30,332 nt of DNA from Halanaerobiales bacterium (GTDB lineage Bacteria; Bacillota_F; Halanaerobiia; Halanaerobiales; DTU029): NCBI GenBank assembly GCA_016278415.1, contig JADQBV010000432.1, positions 1 to 30,332 on the forward strand, given 5' to 3'. Shown in pieces: positions 15,983 to 25,472 of this stretch; within the stretch, counting starts at the first letter, position 1; each line of letters starts with the position of its first letter. The notes under the pieces are model-generated. The model did not search any database, was not told the origin of the DNA, and saw only the letters and a program-made list of their open reading frames with translations. The translations under genes were made by a program, and so were the position numbers.

Positions 15983-16071
15983 AGGAGGCGAGGGTAGTAT
16001 TACCTTATTCTTTTTTGCTCAAAGATACTTTGTTGAAGGTATTGCAACAACAGGTGTTAAGGGCTCAACAA

Positions 16072-16110
16072 AATCTTAATTACAAAAAATGCTGTTTTTG
16101 TGATAAGATT
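16072..16110 (+). promoter_or_regulatory. Leader hairpin upstream of the acetylesterase SD
   Basis: AATCTTA (16072-16078) pairs with TAAGATT (16104-16110), extended inward by ACAAAAA / TTTTTGT with one bulge and one G:U pair. It ends 9 bases before the GAGGGGG ribosome-binding site. It could stabilise the leader or tune translation. Confidence 0.5.
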
Positions 16111-16133
16111 AGTTTATGTTGAGGGGGATAGTC

Positions 16134-18065
16134 ATGAAAAATAATAATGATACTGATATATCAAATACTACTCCAGCAGATATTGACAAGCTTAAAGTTC
16201 CGCGTCTGATAAGTGATGGAATGGTATTGCAAAGGGAAAAGGAAGTTAAAATTTGGGGCTGGGCCCCTGTAAGTAAAGAAGTAACATTAAATTTTCTAAA
16301 TAAAGAATATAGTACTAAAACAGGGTATGATGGTAAGTGGTCTATAACCTTACCTGCTCTTAAAGCTGGCGGTCCTTACAAAATGGTGATAAAAGAGAGT
16401 AATAGTATTATTACCATTAAGGATATTCTGATAGGTGATGTATGGATTTGTTCTGGTCAATCTAATATGGAAATTCCTATGGGTAGAGTAAGGGAGCTTT
16501 ATGAAAATGAAATAACTGAATGCCAAAATTATAAAATAAGGCAGTTTAGTGTTCTTATGGATTATAATTTTAATTACCCTCAGGAAGATTTGAATACTGG
16601 TAAGTGGGTATCGGCAAACAGTAATAGTATTTTAAATTTCTCAGCTGTTGCTTATTTTTTTGCAAAAAAGTTATATAAGGAATATCAGGTTCCTATAGGG
16701 TTAATTAAAACCAGTATAGGTGGTTCACCTGTTGAAGCCTGGTTAAGCGAGGAGGCTTTAAAGGCCTTTCCTAATCACCTGGAAACAGCTTTAAAGTATA
16801 AGGATAATGACTTTGTAAAAAAGATAGAGCAAAGAAATGAAGAAGGCAATTTTAAATGGTATAAAAAATTATATAATCTGGATAATGGTCAATCTGAGGG
16901 GAAATTACCATGGTATGATGCTAACTGTGATATATCAGATTGGTCAACTATGGAACTACCGAGACTTTTTGTAGAAGAAGGACTTGATGATTTAAACGGA
17001 GTTATATGGTTCAGAAAAGAAATTGAAGTACCTGCTTCTATGGTTGGTAAAGCCGGGAAGTTGTATATGGGTAGAATAATAGATGGAGATACTGCCTATA
17101 TTAATGGCAGAAGAGTAGGTGCTACCACATACCAATACCCACCTAGAAAATATGAATTCCCTGATAACTTGCTGAAAGAGGGGAAAAATGTCATTGCCCT
17201 AAGGGTTGTAATTAAGAATGGGCAAGGGGGTTTCATTAAAGACAAACCCTATAGGCTAAGTGTTGGGGAAGAAAGTATTGATTTAAAAGGTGATTGGAAG
17301 TATAAGGTAGGGGCGGTTACTGGCCCAATACCAGAATGGAATTTTGTTCAATGGAAACCCATGGGTTTATATAATGGTATGATTGCACCTGTTTTAGATT
17401 ATAGGGTCAAAGGTGTTATTTGGTACCAGGGTGAATCGAATACAGAAAAACCTATAGAATACCGTGAGCTGTTTCCGGCTTTAATTAGAAACTGGAGAGA
17501 GCGATGGGGTCAGAAAGAGCTTCCGTTTTTATATGTGCAATTACCAAATTTCGGAGAAGTTAAAGTTCAACCATCTGAAAGTAATTGGGCTGAATTACGA
17601 GAAGCACAGTTAAAAACACTTGCTATTACTAACAATACTGCTATGGCAGTAGCTATAGATGTAGGTGAATGGAACGACTTACATCCTTTTAATAAAAAAG
17701 ATGTAGGTAATAGGCTTGCATTAGCAGCCCAATATTTGGCTTATGGAAATGAAAGCATAGTTTATTCTGGTCCTATTTATCATTCTAAAAAAATTGAAGG
17801 AAACAGAATAATAATTTCCTTTACTAATACTGGTAGTGGTCTAATGATAAAAGGTAGTGATGAATTAAATTGTTTTGAAGTTGCAGGTCCTGATAAGGAA
17901 TTTGTCTGGGCTGAAGCAGAGCTAGTAGGTAATCAAGTGGTAGTTAAGAGTGAGGAAATAGATAAGCCTGTTGAAGTCCGCTATGCCTGGGCTGATAATC
18001 CTGAAGGTGCAAACTTGTATAATAAGGAAGGCTTGCCAGCATCTCCATTCAGAACAGATAGATAA
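16134..18065 (+). CDS. Sialate O-acetylesterase-like (SASA/SGNH) carbohydrate esterase
   Basis: A 643-residue protein without a signal peptide, hence probably cytoplasmic. ATG 16134 follows GAGGGGG at 7 bases; an upstream ATG at 16116 lacks an SD. N-terminal strands (PRLISDGMVLQREKEVKIWGWA) lead into the SGNH hydrolase: GDVWICSGQSNMEIPM with nucleophile S110, IKTSIGGSPVEAWLS, VIWYQGESN, and D515/H517 in NDLHP. Between them (~245-400) is an inserted beta-galactosidase-like jelly-roll (ISDWSTMELP..., GVIWFRKEIEVP...DGDTAYINGRRVG), usual for this family. Beside a GH67 alpha-glucuronidase it most likely removes acetyl groups from imported glucuronoxylan oligosaccharides; sialic acid is unlikely since no sialic-acid genes are here. 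It forms an operon with the next gene. Confidence 0.9.
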   Translation: MKNNNDTDISNTTPADIDKLKVPRLISDGMVLQREKEVKIWGWAPVSKEVTLNFLNKEYSTKTGYDGKWSITLPALKAGGPYKMVIKESNSIITIKDILIGDVWICSGQSNMEIPMGRVRELYENEITECQNYKIRQFSVLMDYNFNYPQEDLNTGKWVSANSNSILNFSAVAYFFAKKLYKEYQVPIGLIKTSIGGSPVEAWLSEEALKAFPNHLETALKYKDNDFVKKIEQRNEEGNFKWYKKLYNLDNGQSEGKLPWYDANCDISDWSTMELPRLFVEEGLDDLNGVIWFRKEIEVPASMVGKAGKLYMGRIIDGDTAYINGRRVGATTYQYPPRKYEFPDNLLKEGKNVIALRVVIKNGQGGFIKDKPYRLSVGEESIDLKGDWKYKVGAVTGPIPEWNFVQWKPMGLYNGMIAPVLDYRVKGVIWYQGESNTEKPIEYRELFPALIRNWRERWGQKELPFLYVQLPNFGEVKVQPSESNWAELREAQLKTLAITNNTAMAVAIDVGEWNDLHPFNKKDVGNRLALAAQYLAYGNESIVYSGPIYHSKKIEGNRIIISFTNTGSGLMIKGSDELNCFEVAGPDKEFVWAEAELVGNQVVVKSEEIDKPVEVRYAWADNPEGANLYNKEGLPASPFRTDR

Positions 18066-18197
18066 GCTAAAATCTTTAGTTTGAGTTTGTTTAAAACAAG
18101 ATTGTTAGGTAATTTTGTGAAACTTGATAAAGATGATATTTTAGTAATTTTAAAATTAGCATTATAAATAAACTTTATATTTTTGGAGAGTGAAAAA

Positions 18198-20261
18198 ATG
18201 CCTGTTAATAATCATAACAAAGAATATAATTGTTGGTTAGATTATAAAAAAACAGAAAATAGTAAGAGATTAAAGGAATATCAGTTATCTCTTAATAAGA
18301 TAGCTGTAGTTGGTGATAGTCAAATTATCAATTCCATAGTAGCAGAGCTTGAATATGGTATATCTGCGATTATTGGGGATTCACCTATTATAAGTAGGGA
18401 ACTGGATTCTCAGGTTACTTTGCAGATTGCCAAAGTTGAAGATATTGATTTAAAAGATAATCTTATGGAGGATTGGGAATCCCTGAATGAAGAGGGCTTT
18501 GTAATTAAGTCATTAAATAAAGATGCTAAAGACCTGATTATAATTACAGCAAAATCAGATAGAGGACTCCTGTATGGTATTTTTAATTTCTTAAGACTAT
18601 TGCAGATGGATCAGGGCTTAGATAAGCTTAATATAATTGAAAATCCAGCTAATCCTTTAAGGATAATTAACCACTGGGATAATATGGATGGAAGTATTGA
18701 ACGAGGTTATGCAGGTAACTCTATATTCTACAAGGATAATCAATTGACTGATAATCTTGATAGGATTAAAGACTATGCCCGTTTACTGGCTTCAACTGGA
18801 ATTAATTCTGTAGCAATTAATAATGTAAATGTACACCAGGAAGAGACTGAACTTATTAGAGAGAAACTAGGAATGGTAAAAACACTTGCTGATATTTTCA
18901 GGAAATATGGATTAAAGACCTTTTTAAGTGTTAATTACGCCAGCCCAATGGAAATAGGGGACCTATCTACTGCAGATCCATTGGATGAAGGGGTAAGAAA
19001 TTGGTGGAAAGGTATTGTGGAAGGTATCTATGAGAGTATTCCTGATTTTGGTGGTTTCCTGGTAAAGGCTGATTCAGAGCACCGTCCTGGTCCCTTTACT
19101 TATGATCGTAACCATGCCCAGGGTGCTAATATGTTGGCAGAGGCACTAGAGCCTTATGGAGGTCTATTAATCTGGCGTTGTTTTGTATATAACTGTCAGC
19201 AGGACTGGCGTGACCTATCTATAGATAGAGCCAGAGCCGCTTATGATAACTTTATGCCTCTAGATGGGGAGTTTAATGATAATGTAATTTTGCAGATAAA
19301 AAATGGGCCGATGGATTTCCAAGTAAGAGAACCGATAGCTCCATTGTTTGGTAAGTTAAAAGAGACAAATCAAATACTGGAATTTCAGATTACTCAGGAA
19401 TATACAGGTCAACAGCGTCACCTTTGTTATTTAATACCCCAGTGGAAAGAGGTACTTGATTTTGACACATATGCCGATGGTGAAGATTCCCCAGTGAAGC
19501 GGGTAATTGATGGTTCTCTAATTTCACAAAAGCATAACGGCTTTGCGGCTGTAGTTAATGTAGGTAATGATCAAAACTGGACCGGACATACTCTGGCACA
19601 GTCAAATTTATATGGTTATGGTAGATTAGCCTGGAATCCAGACTTGACAGCAGATGATATCACTGAGGAGTGGGTTCGAGCTACTTTTGGTAATGACCCT
19701 GAGGTTCTTGAGACAGTATCGGAAATGCTATTGGGCTCCTGGGAGACATACGAAAACTATACTTCTCCACTGGGAATAGGTTGGATGGTAAACCCTCACC
19801 ACCATTATGGTCCTAATGTAGATGGATATGAGTATTCACCTTGGGGGACATACCACCGTGCCGATCATTTTGGTATTGGTGTTGATAGAACTGTCAAAAA
19901 TGGTACAGGATTTGCCGGACAATATTATCCAGAGGTAGCTAGTAAATATGAATCTATGGAACAGTGTCCAGAAGAACTCCTTTTATTCTTCCACCATGTT
20001 CCTTATGTATATAGATTAAGGTCTGGTAAGACCTTAATCCAACATATCTATGATACTCATTTTAAAGGTGTTGAACAAGTTGAAAAACTAATTGAGCAGT
20101 GGGAAGGTCTTGAGAACACTATAGATGAGCAGAGCTATAACAGTGTTCTTTCCAGACTGAAGGAACAGTTAGATCATTCACGTGAATGGCGTGATGTTAT
20201 AAATAGTTATTTCTTCAGAAAATCTGGAATAGCAGATGAGTATAACAGGGAAATATATTAG
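18198..20261 (+). CDS. aguA: GH67 alpha-glucuronidase
   Basis: A 687-residue, non-secreted enzyme that removes 4-O-methyl-glucuronic acid from the end of xylo-oligosaccharides. The three regular GH67 parts are present: N-terminal domain (~1-135), catalytic barrel (~140-455, opening with [20 protein letters not shown]) and C-terminal helical domain. The catalytic acids align with known enzymes: E294 in [10 protein letters not shown] (acid), D373 in NGPMDFQ and E401 in TQEYTG (base pair). Length is standard. ATG 18198 is chosen because GGAGAG precedes it; a TTG at 18183 would sit on top of that SD. It follows the esterase by 132 bases and precedes a GntR regulator, a compact glucuronoxylan side-chain module. 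No xylanase or xylosidase lies in this window. Confidence 0.95.
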   Translation: MPVNNHNKEYNCWLDYKKTENSKRLKEYQLSLNKIAVVGDSQIINSIVAELEYGISAIIGDSPIISRELDSQVTLQIAKVEDIDLKDNLMEDWESLNEEGFVIKSLNKDAKDLIIITAKSDRGLLYGIFNFLRLLQMDQGLDKLNIIENPANPLRIINHWDNMDGSIERGYAGNSIFYKDNQLTDNLDRIKDYARLLASTGINSVAINNVNVHQEETELIREKLGMVKTLADIFRKYGLKTFLSVNYASPMEIGDLSTADPLDEGVRNWWKGIVEGIYESIPDFGGFLVKADSEHRPGPFTYDRNHAQGANMLAEALEPYGGLLIWRCFVYNCQQDWRDLSIDRARAAYDNFMPLDGEFNDNVILQIKNGPMDFQVREPIAPLFGKLKETNQILEFQITQEYTGQQRHLCYLIPQWKEVLDFDTYADGEDSPVKRVIDGSLISQKHNGFAAVVNVGNDQNWTGHTLAQSNLYGYGRLAWNPDLTADDITEEWVRATFGNDPEVLETVSEMLLGSWETYENYTSPLGIGWMVNPHHHYGPNVDGYEYSPWGTYHRADHFGIGVDRTVKNGTGFAGQYYPEVASKYESMEQCPEELLLFFHHVPYVYRLRSGKTLIQHIYDTHFKGVEQVEKLIEQWEGLENTIDEQSYNSVLSRLKEQLDHSREWRDVINSYFFRKSGIADEYNREIY

Positions 20262-20452
20262 TATTTAATTCCCTAAGATGCTTATTTAAAAAATTTATAT
20301 TGAAAGAATATATTTTTTAGCACTATATTTATAGATTTTATGTTCCCTTCAAACTTATTATAATAATACTTATAGGATGACAAGGGTTGTAAGGGAGTTT
20401 ATCGGGTGTTTTAATTGACCATTTATTGCCAATATGTTAATGTAAATTTAAT

Positions 20453-20464
20453 GTATTAATATGT
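20453..20464. promoter_or_regulatory. Possible GntR operator upstream of the regulator gene
   Basis: GTATTAATATGT, preceded by two TTAATGTA direct repeats (20437-20444, 20448-20455) and an AATATGT at 20431-20437. A TTGACC at 20415-20420 could be the -35, but no good -10 is visible. The array ends 28 bases before the start codon, so autoregulation is plausible. Confidence 0.45.
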
Positions 20465-20492
20465 AAAATACTTTTTGAAAGAGGTTAAGTAT

Positions 20493-21182
20493 ATGGAACT
20501 GCATAAGTGTGATAATGTAGATTATGGATATATGAAAGATAATGTCTATAATATATTGAAGATAAATATTATGGAATTAAAGCTAAAGCCTGGTACTTGT
20601 TTAAAGAAAGACGAAATAGCCAAAAAGTTGGAGGTTAGTATTACTCCTATTCGAGAGGCTTTCGCCAGATTATCCGAGGAGGAATTAGTAGATATCTTTC
20701 CTCAAAGAGGTACTTATGTTTCGTATATAAATCTAGAAAAAGTGGAGCAGGCAAAATTTATGAGGGATCATCTGGAGAGGGCTGTCGTTAAACTGGCATG
20801 TAAGGAGTTTAGTGATGAGAATATATTCCGCCTGCATACAAATACCAAAATGCAGGAACTTTATGCAGAAAAAGAGGATTATATAAAATTGTTCGAGCTG
20901 GATAATGAGTTCCATAGTATACTTTTTGAAGGGTGTAATAAAAGCGATATCTGGTCTTCGATTCAACAGTTAAGTACACACCTAAGCAGATTAAGGATAT
21001 TGAGTTTGGCTGCAAATTTTAATAGGGGTGAGGTTATTACTGATCATGAGAAACTTATCGATGCCATCGAGGCCAATAATGAAGAGTTGGCAGAAAGAAT
21101 AATGGCAAAACATATTAGTCGTATAAAGTTTGATAGTGCTAAATTAAAAAAAGAATATCCTGATTATTTTAAAAGTGAATAG
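20493..21182 (+). CDS. GntR-family regulator, FCD (FadR-like) subgroup
   Basis: A 229-residue repressor-type protein. The N-terminal winged helix (~10-75) has the GntR signature: KPGTCLKKDEIAKKLEVSITPIREAFARL and the wing VDIFPQRGTYVS. The C-terminal all-helical FCD domain (~80-215) carries candidate metal ligands in LDNEFHSILF, TDHEKLIDAIE and MAKHISRI. FCD regulators often sense hexuronates or other small acids, which fits a glucuronoxylan locus (inference). ATG 20493 follows GAAAGAGG at 8 bases. A terminator follows. It probably controls the esterase/alpha-glucuronidase operon and itself through the TATTAATA-type elements noted separately. Confidence 0.92.
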   Translation: MELHKCDNVDYGYMKDNVYNILKINIMELKLKPGTCLKKDEIAKKLEVSITPIREAFARLSEEELVDIFPQRGTYVSYINLEKVEQAKFMRDHLERAVVKLACKEFSDENIFRLHTNTKMQELYAEKEDYIKLFELDNEFHSILFEGCNKSDIWSSIQQLSTHLSRLRILSLAANFNRGEVITDHEKLIDAIEANNEELAERIMAKHISRIKFDSAKLKKEYPDYFKSE

Positions 21183-21216
21183 GAATAATTATGATATATA
21201 TAATAAAAAATATAAG

Positions 21217-21250
21217 TCTCCAGTATCTTATTACTGGGGATATTTCTTTA
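21217..21250 (+). terminator. Terminator after the GntR gene
   Basis: TCTCCAGTA (21217-21225) pairs with TACTGGGGA (21232-21240, one G:U pair), followed by TATTTCTTTAC. Confidence 0.7.
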
Positions 21251-21275
21251 CTCTTCCTGGGAAGGGGATAAATCT

Positions 21276-21455
21276 ATGGAAAAGAAGATTGTTTATGGTT
21301 TGATTGGATCTGGCTGGAGAGCAGAATTTTATTTAAGAATAGCTAAGGCCTTACCAGAAGCCTTTGAAGTTTGTGGTGTTGTCTCTCGCAGTGAGAATAT
21401 TAGCTCGGCCATTTATAATTTGAACAATTCTATCTTTATTAACAGCCATATTTAG
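21276..21455 (+). pseudogene. Truncated Gfo/Idh/MocA oxidoreductase (N-terminal fragment only)
   Basis: ATG 21276 follows AAGGGG and opens a frame whose first 40 residues are an unmistakable Rossmann start (KIVYGLIGSGWRAEFYLRIA, then FEVCGVVSRSE). After ~21395 the frame turns into unrelated sequence and stops at 21455, so about 300 residues of the enzyme are missing. The ribosome-binding site is intact, so a 59-residue product may still be made. It probably belonged to the glucuronoxylan locus before the deletion. The break coincides with the end of a different gene fragment on the minus strand. Confidence 0.85.
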
Positions 21456-21557
21456 AGCCTGTCTTACTATTAGATTGTCAAAAGGAGCAATAGGGGTATT
21501 GATTGTTATATAACCGGTGTGCAGTTGACTCCCTTCGATTACTAGTTTACTTAAATA
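21396..21557 (-). pseudogene. Internal fragment of a family-5 (peptide/nickel type) ABC solute-binding protein
   Basis: On the minus strand a 54-codon stretch encodes LHTGYITINTPIAPFDNL followed by VRQALNMAVNKDRIVQIING, the best-conserved block of SBP_bac_5 proteins (YxxxNT..PPFDN..VRQALN.A...). It has no start codon, has a stop just upstream, and breaks off where the Gfo/Idh fragment begins. Only about a tenth of the gene remains. It shows that a transporter gene once lay here, perhaps for oligosaccharides, which this family also carries. Confidence 0.8.
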
Positions 21558-21780
21558 TTAATACCTGTTACTTCATCTGTTTTTTCTTCAGAATACTCTG
21601 AGAAACATAATGTTGCCTGTCATTTATGTAAAAGTTAACCCTTTCGGTGATAATAAAAGGGGTCGAATTTCTTGATTTTTGTTTGATTTTGTGAATAAAC
21701 TATGGAAGCAGCAGGTGAGATGGTCTTGTAACTATCCTGGAATAGAAGTTTATATTTAGGTATTTGCTACCCATATAGCA
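21558..21780. other. Decayed intergenic stretch
   Basis: No intact gene. A short minus-strand frame around 21571-21650 may be further remnant of the lost binding-protein gene, but I see no family motif in it. The rest is AT-rich without clear structure. Confidence 0.4.
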
Positions 21781-21820
21781 AAAACATGAGTAAAATTATT
21801 AAAAAATTACCTATGTTTTA
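21781..21820 (-). terminator. Probable terminator for the minus-strand SfsA transcript
   Basis: Top-strand AAAACAT (21781-21787) and ATGTTTT pair, extended by GTAA/TTAC with an internal mismatch. Read on the minus strand the hairpin ends in TTTTTGC. It lies ~95 bases after the sfsA stop. Confidence 0.5.
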
Positions 21821-21914
21821 TTGTAATATGTAATCACTACCTGTATAATGTTAGGAAACTTAGCAGACAACATATCTAAGCAAAGTGATAGTGTGGTTTA
21901 TTTGAATTAAGAAA

Positions 21915-22601
21915 TTACAGAATAATAGGAATCTCTTTATTGAGGGTAATGCTATTTTCCGTGATATGACAGTCATAAGCTAGTAGTGTTACCCCTTTTT
22001 CTTTGGCTTCTTTAAGGGCTTGGGAAAATACAGGGTCTGTTTTTTTGTTAGTGGTAAAATCTGCTGCCCCCTGTAACTGGATTAAGAAGAATATATATCC
22101 TAGATAACCTTCTTCAACGGCTTTAATCATTTCTTTGACATGTTTACTACCTCTGGCAGTGGGGGCATCTGGGAACATGGTTTTTCCCTTTTCTTCTAAA
22201 GTAACACCTTTTACTTCAATAAAGCCTGCCTTATTATTGTTTTCAAAATAAATATCAAATCTTGAGTTTTTAAAAGTAACTTCTTTTTTTAATTCTGTTA
22301 ATTTATCAAACCCTGATATTTCCTCATCTTTAAGTGCTTCAAAGACTACTTGATTTGGTACCTGTGAATCGATATTAATCAGCAGATCATCTTTGTAAGC
22401 TGCTATCAGTGAATATTTTGTTTTCCTATTTTTATTTTTGGCTTTTTCTAGAATTACAGTTGTTCCTTCCTTGAGAATTTCCTGACACCTACCTGTATTC
22501 TTTACGTGAACAATTTCTTCTTCTCCATCTAGAATTACATGAGCAATAAATCGGTTAGGCCTTTTGATAAAGGTTGCCTTGCAGATAGACCAATACTTCA
22601 T
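21915..22601 (-). CDS. sfsA: SfsA-family protein (DNA/RNA nuclease SfsA)
   Basis: A 228-residue protein with the family pattern: an N-terminal OB-like part (IKRPNRFIAHV, VHVKNTGRCQEIL) and a PD-(D/E)XK-like core with D116 in NSRFDIYF and E129-x-K131 in GFIEVKGVTLE, followed by FPDAPTARGSKHVKEM. The name comes from sugar fermentation stimulation in E. coli; later work indicates nucleic-acid binding and nuclease activity, and its physiological role in Firmicutes is unclear. ATG 22601 follows AAAGGTG at 8 bases; a GTG nine bases upstream would lie on that SD. It is 33 bases after the DUF1850 gene, so it is probably the last gene of the transporter operon. Confidence 0.93.
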   Translation of the reverse strand: MKYWSICKATFIKRPNRFIAHVILDGEEEIVHVKNTGRCQEILKEGTTVILEKAKNKNRKTKYSLIAAYKDDLLINIDSQVPNQVVFEALKDEEISGFDKLTELKKEVTFKNSRFDIYFENNNKAGFIEVKGVTLEEKGKTMFPDAPTARGSKHVKEMIKAVEEGYLGYIFFLIQLQGAADFTTNKKTDPVFSQALKEAKEKGVTLLAYDCHITENSITLNKEIPIIL

Positions 22602-22634
22602 TGAAATCACCTTTCTTTACTTTGAATATTGATG

Positions 22635-23183
22635 TTATATATTATAGTATTGTAAGTTTTGGATATAATCAAATAGACTTCCACTTTTAAGTGTAATGAG
22701 TTTTCCTGGCCTGCTAATATCCTGTAGGTCATATTTTATTTTGTTTATTTTTATTATTTGGCCGGGGGTTCTTGATACCCGAATCCTTAATTCATCTAGT
22801 TTGATATTCATATCATTAAGAATGAATTTATTTTCATCTATAGTGAAATTTTTGTCTTCCAGAGGTAACCCAGCTCCATATGATTGGAAAATAGTCTTAT
22901 CCATAATAAAGCCACCAATAAATCTTGTGTGATATATTTCCTGGACAGGTGTTTTTTCAACGGAGTGATTGTAGGTAAGAGAAAAGCCCTCTCCTGGAAG
23001 TAGAAAATGGGCAGAGAGGGTTTGATTGTTGCTGGTGATAAATACAAATAAGTTAGGAAAGTATATTAGGGATATTAAGAGTAGTATCAAGACTATGCTT
23101 ATGTACTTGATAGAATTAATTTTTTTGATTTGAGATTTAATTTTAGTTCTTGTGGTCTTTAATATTCTTGTCTGCTTTAACAT
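22635..23183 (-). CDS. DUF1850 membrane-anchored protein
   Basis: A 182-residue protein with a basic N-terminus, one membrane segment (~28-49) and an extracellular beta-rich domain. The motif FSLTYNHSVEKTPVQE (~68-82) and the later YGAGLP are characteristic of DUF1850. These proteins commonly sit next to TAXI-type TRAP transporter genes, as here, but have no defined function; a role in assembling or assisting the transporter is a guess. It lies 161 bases downstream of the permease gene, with a hairpin in between, and 33 bases before sfsA. Confidence 0.88.
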   Translation of the reverse strand: MLKQTRILKTTRTKIKSQIKKINSIKYISIVLILLLISLIYFPNLFVFITSNNQTLSAHFLLPGEGFSLTYNHSVEKTPVQEIYHTRFIGGFIMDKTIFQSYGAGLPLEDKNFTIDENKFILNDMNIKLDELRIRVSRTPGQIIKINKIKYDLQDISRPGKLITLKSGSLFDYIQNLQYYNI

Positions 23184-23301
23184 AAATATCCCGCCTATTA
23201 TTCCTTAATTATTTTGTATAAACCACTACACCCTATGCCTAATTAATAATTCATCTTCACATATGCAGGATGCTATTTTTTTAATTATTCGTTGTAAATC
23301 G

Positions 23302-23335
23302 CTCCATCTAAATCGCAGATGATATATAGATGGAG
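23302..23335 (-). other. Intercistronic hairpin between TRAP permease and DUF1850 genes
   Basis: A perfect 9-bp stem CTCCATCTA (23302-23310) / TAGATGGAG (23327-23335). There is no T run on the minus strand, so it is more likely an RNA-stability element than a terminator. On the plus strand it is followed by TTTTCC. Confidence 0.5.
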
Positions 23336-23344
23336 TTTTCCTGG

Positions 23345-25375
23345 CTAGTTTTGATAAACTTCTTTATGATCAAGGTTATTTCTATTGTCCTTTTTTTGGT
23401 GGAAATATATAAGGATAAAGCCTATAATGCCTATTATGCTATAGAGCATATTTGGTATTATAAGTAGAAGAGCGATAATAAAAAGTGCTATTCTCTCTAG
23501 TATAGTTGTCTTCTTAATAAAGTAATTCTGTATTCCTGCAGAAAGGGCATACATCCCTACCATAGCTGTTATGAAAGCGATAATCACTCTGGGAATAGTT
23601 GTATCTATAAGTAGCAGAGTAGGGGAATAGATAAATATAAATGGTAATACAAAGGCTGCCAGGTCAAATTTAAACCCAGTGATACCAGTTTTCACCGGAT
23701 CTGATTTTGCCACCCCTGCTGCTGCATAAGCGGCCAGGCTAACAGGTGGTGTATCATCTGCCACAATACCATAGTAAAAGACAAAGAGATGTGCAGCTAT
23801 CAGTGGCACTCCCAGTCTTGCTACTGCTGGAGCAGTTAAGGTGGCCATTACTATATAGGTAGCTGTTGTAGGTAGACCAAATCCTAATATTATTGAGGCG
23901 ATCATGGCAAAAATTAGAGTCGGTAGTAGTTGGTTGTTAGCTAGTGTTACAATTAGGCTAGTCATTCTTAATCCTAGCCCAGTTAGATTAACGACACCGA
24001 TGATAATCCCTGCTGAAGCACAGGCCATAGCGATACTAACCATATTTCGGGCACCCCACTCCAGGGCGTAAAGGGTTTCTTGAATAATATTATGCCCCAC
24101 TTGTTTCAGACTTCTGTATTGCTGGTCATCTTCAGATTCAATTTTAGGTGTACTTTTTTCTTCACTTTGTATTTTTTGTTTTGAATAAGTAAATAGTTTA
24201 ACTGCTATACTAACGGCTAAAGCGGTTAGTACTGACCAGAAGGCAGAGCTTAAGGGTGTATTTCTTATTATAATAAGGTAATATAAGAGTACTATTATAG
24301 GTAATAAATAATGAAAACCTTTAATAAAAGTAGGCCAGAAATCAGGTAGATCTTTTTTATCTATACCCTTGATACCAGTTTTTAAGGCCTCAATATGTAC
24401 AATACTAAATATTGCTATATAACTTAATATAGCTGGTATAAAGGCGGCTTTAACAATATCAATATATGGTATACCAGTGAATTCCACCATTATAAAGGCT
24501 GCAGCTCCCATGATAGGGGGTAGGAATTGTCCATTTGTTGAAGCTGCGGTTTCCACACCACCGGCTACATAGTCTTTGAATCCTACTTTTTTCATGATCG
24601 GAATAGTTATAGAACCAGTTGTTACTGTATTGGCAATAGAGCTACCTGATACCATTCCCATCAAGCCACTCCCTAATACAGCTGCTTTAGCCGGTCCTCC
24701 TCTTTTATGACCCATGCTGGCAAAAGCCAGATCAAGTAAGTAATTACTTACACCAGTTTGCTCTAGAAAGGCGCCTAAGAGGACGAACATAAAGACGAAG
24801 GTGGCTGATACGCCGATAGGTATACCAAAGATACCCTCTGTAGTAAGATAAAGCTGTGAGATAATTCGACTTATAGAGAAACCTCGGTGAGCAAGTAAGC
24901 CGGGCATATAAGGACCGAAGTAGGCATATACCAAAAATGTTGTGGCTACTGCTGGTAATGCTATTCCGATAGACCTTCGAGTTCCTTCTAGTACCAGTAA
25001 GACCAGGATACCACCAAGAACTAGATCTAGGGAAGTATAACGCCCTGCCCGTAAAGCAAGTGCTTCTAAATTAAATATAATATATGAAGTAACAGTGATT
25101 CCTGCAATACTAAAGATAATATCGAGATTTGTAGGCCTTTTTGCATGTTTGTCCTTATTCTTAAAAGGGTAGAGTAAGAATGCTAATGGAATAATTATTA
25201 GTAAATGGAAAGCCCGTTGTTTTAAAGCAAGTAAAAGACCAAAGCCAGACGTATATAAATGAAATAAAGATAGGGTGATGGCCATTATTGAGATGATGAG
25301 GGCCCACTTCCCCTTAAATTGTCTATACCTTTCTAATTCCTCCATAACCCTTTTTGTATCTATTTTCGTTTTCAT
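23345..25375 (-). CDS. TRAP transporter fused permease (4TM/12TM, TAXI type)
   Basis: A 676-residue membrane protein that couples uptake of an organic acid-like solute to an ion gradient. The first ~200 residues hold the small-subunit (DctQ-like) helices and the remainder the large DctM-like subunit, including GSGLMGMVSGSSIANTVTTG, VETAASTNGQFLPPIMGAAAF and DDTPPVSLAAYAAAGVAKSDP, which form the hairpin and substrate site. ATG 25375 is chosen since AGGAAGG lies 7 bases upstream; a TTG at 25402 lacks an SD. A hydrophilic loop near ~415-440 (KIQSEEKSTPKIESEDDQQ) is somewhat long. It is downstream of its binding protein. The substrate is unknown. Confidence 0.95.
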   Translation of the reverse strand: MKTKIDTKRVMEELERYRQFKGKWALIISIMAITLSLFHLYTSGFGLLLALKQRAFHLLIIIPLAFLLYPFKNKDKHAKRPTNLDIIFSIAGITVTSYIIFNLEALALRAGRYTSLDLVLGGILVLLVLEGTRRSIGIALPAVATTFLVYAYFGPYMPGLLAHRGFSISRIISQLYLTTEGIFGIPIGVSATFVFMFVLLGAFLEQTGVSNYLLDLAFASMGHKRGGPAKAAVLGSGLMGMVSGSSIANTVTTGSITIPIMKKVGFKDYVAGGVETAASTNGQFLPPIMGAAAFIMVEFTGIPYIDIVKAAFIPAILSYIAIFSIVHIEALKTGIKGIDKKDLPDFWPTFIKGFHYLLPIIVLLYYLIIIRNTPLSSAFWSVLTALAVSIAVKLFTYSKQKIQSEEKSTPKIESEDDQQYRSLKQVGHNIIQETLYALEWGARNMVSIAMACASAGIIIGVVNLTGLGLRMTSLIVTLANNQLLPTLIFAMIASIILGFGLPTTATYIVMATLTAPAVARLGVPLIAAHLFVFYYGIVADDTPPVSLAAYAAAGVAKSDPVKTGITGFKFDLAAFVLPFIFIYSPTLLLIDTTIPRVIIAFITAMVGMYALSAGIQNYFIKKTTILERIALFIIALLLIIPNMLYSIIGIIGFILIYFHQKKDNRNNLDHKEVYQN

Positions 25376-25404
25376 GTCAATCTTCCTTCCTGCAATATTC
25401 AAAG

Positions 25405-25436
25405 TTGAAAAAAGTGGTACCCCCTAAAGGGTACCA
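25405..25436 (-). terminator. Intercistronic terminator/attenuator between TAXI binding protein and permease
   Basis: A perfect 8-bp stem TGGTACCC (25415-25422) / GGGTACCA (25429-25436), followed on the minus strand by ACTTTTTTC. Partial termination here would give more binding protein than permease, as is common in transporter operons. Confidence 0.75.
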
Positions 25437-25472
25437 AGCTTTCTCATTTTTATTAATTCTAATTATTTACTA

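Noticed and set aside
16116..16133. Upstream ATG for the acetylesterase
   Set aside because: It overlaps the GAGGGGG SD of the ATG at 16134 and has no SD of its own.
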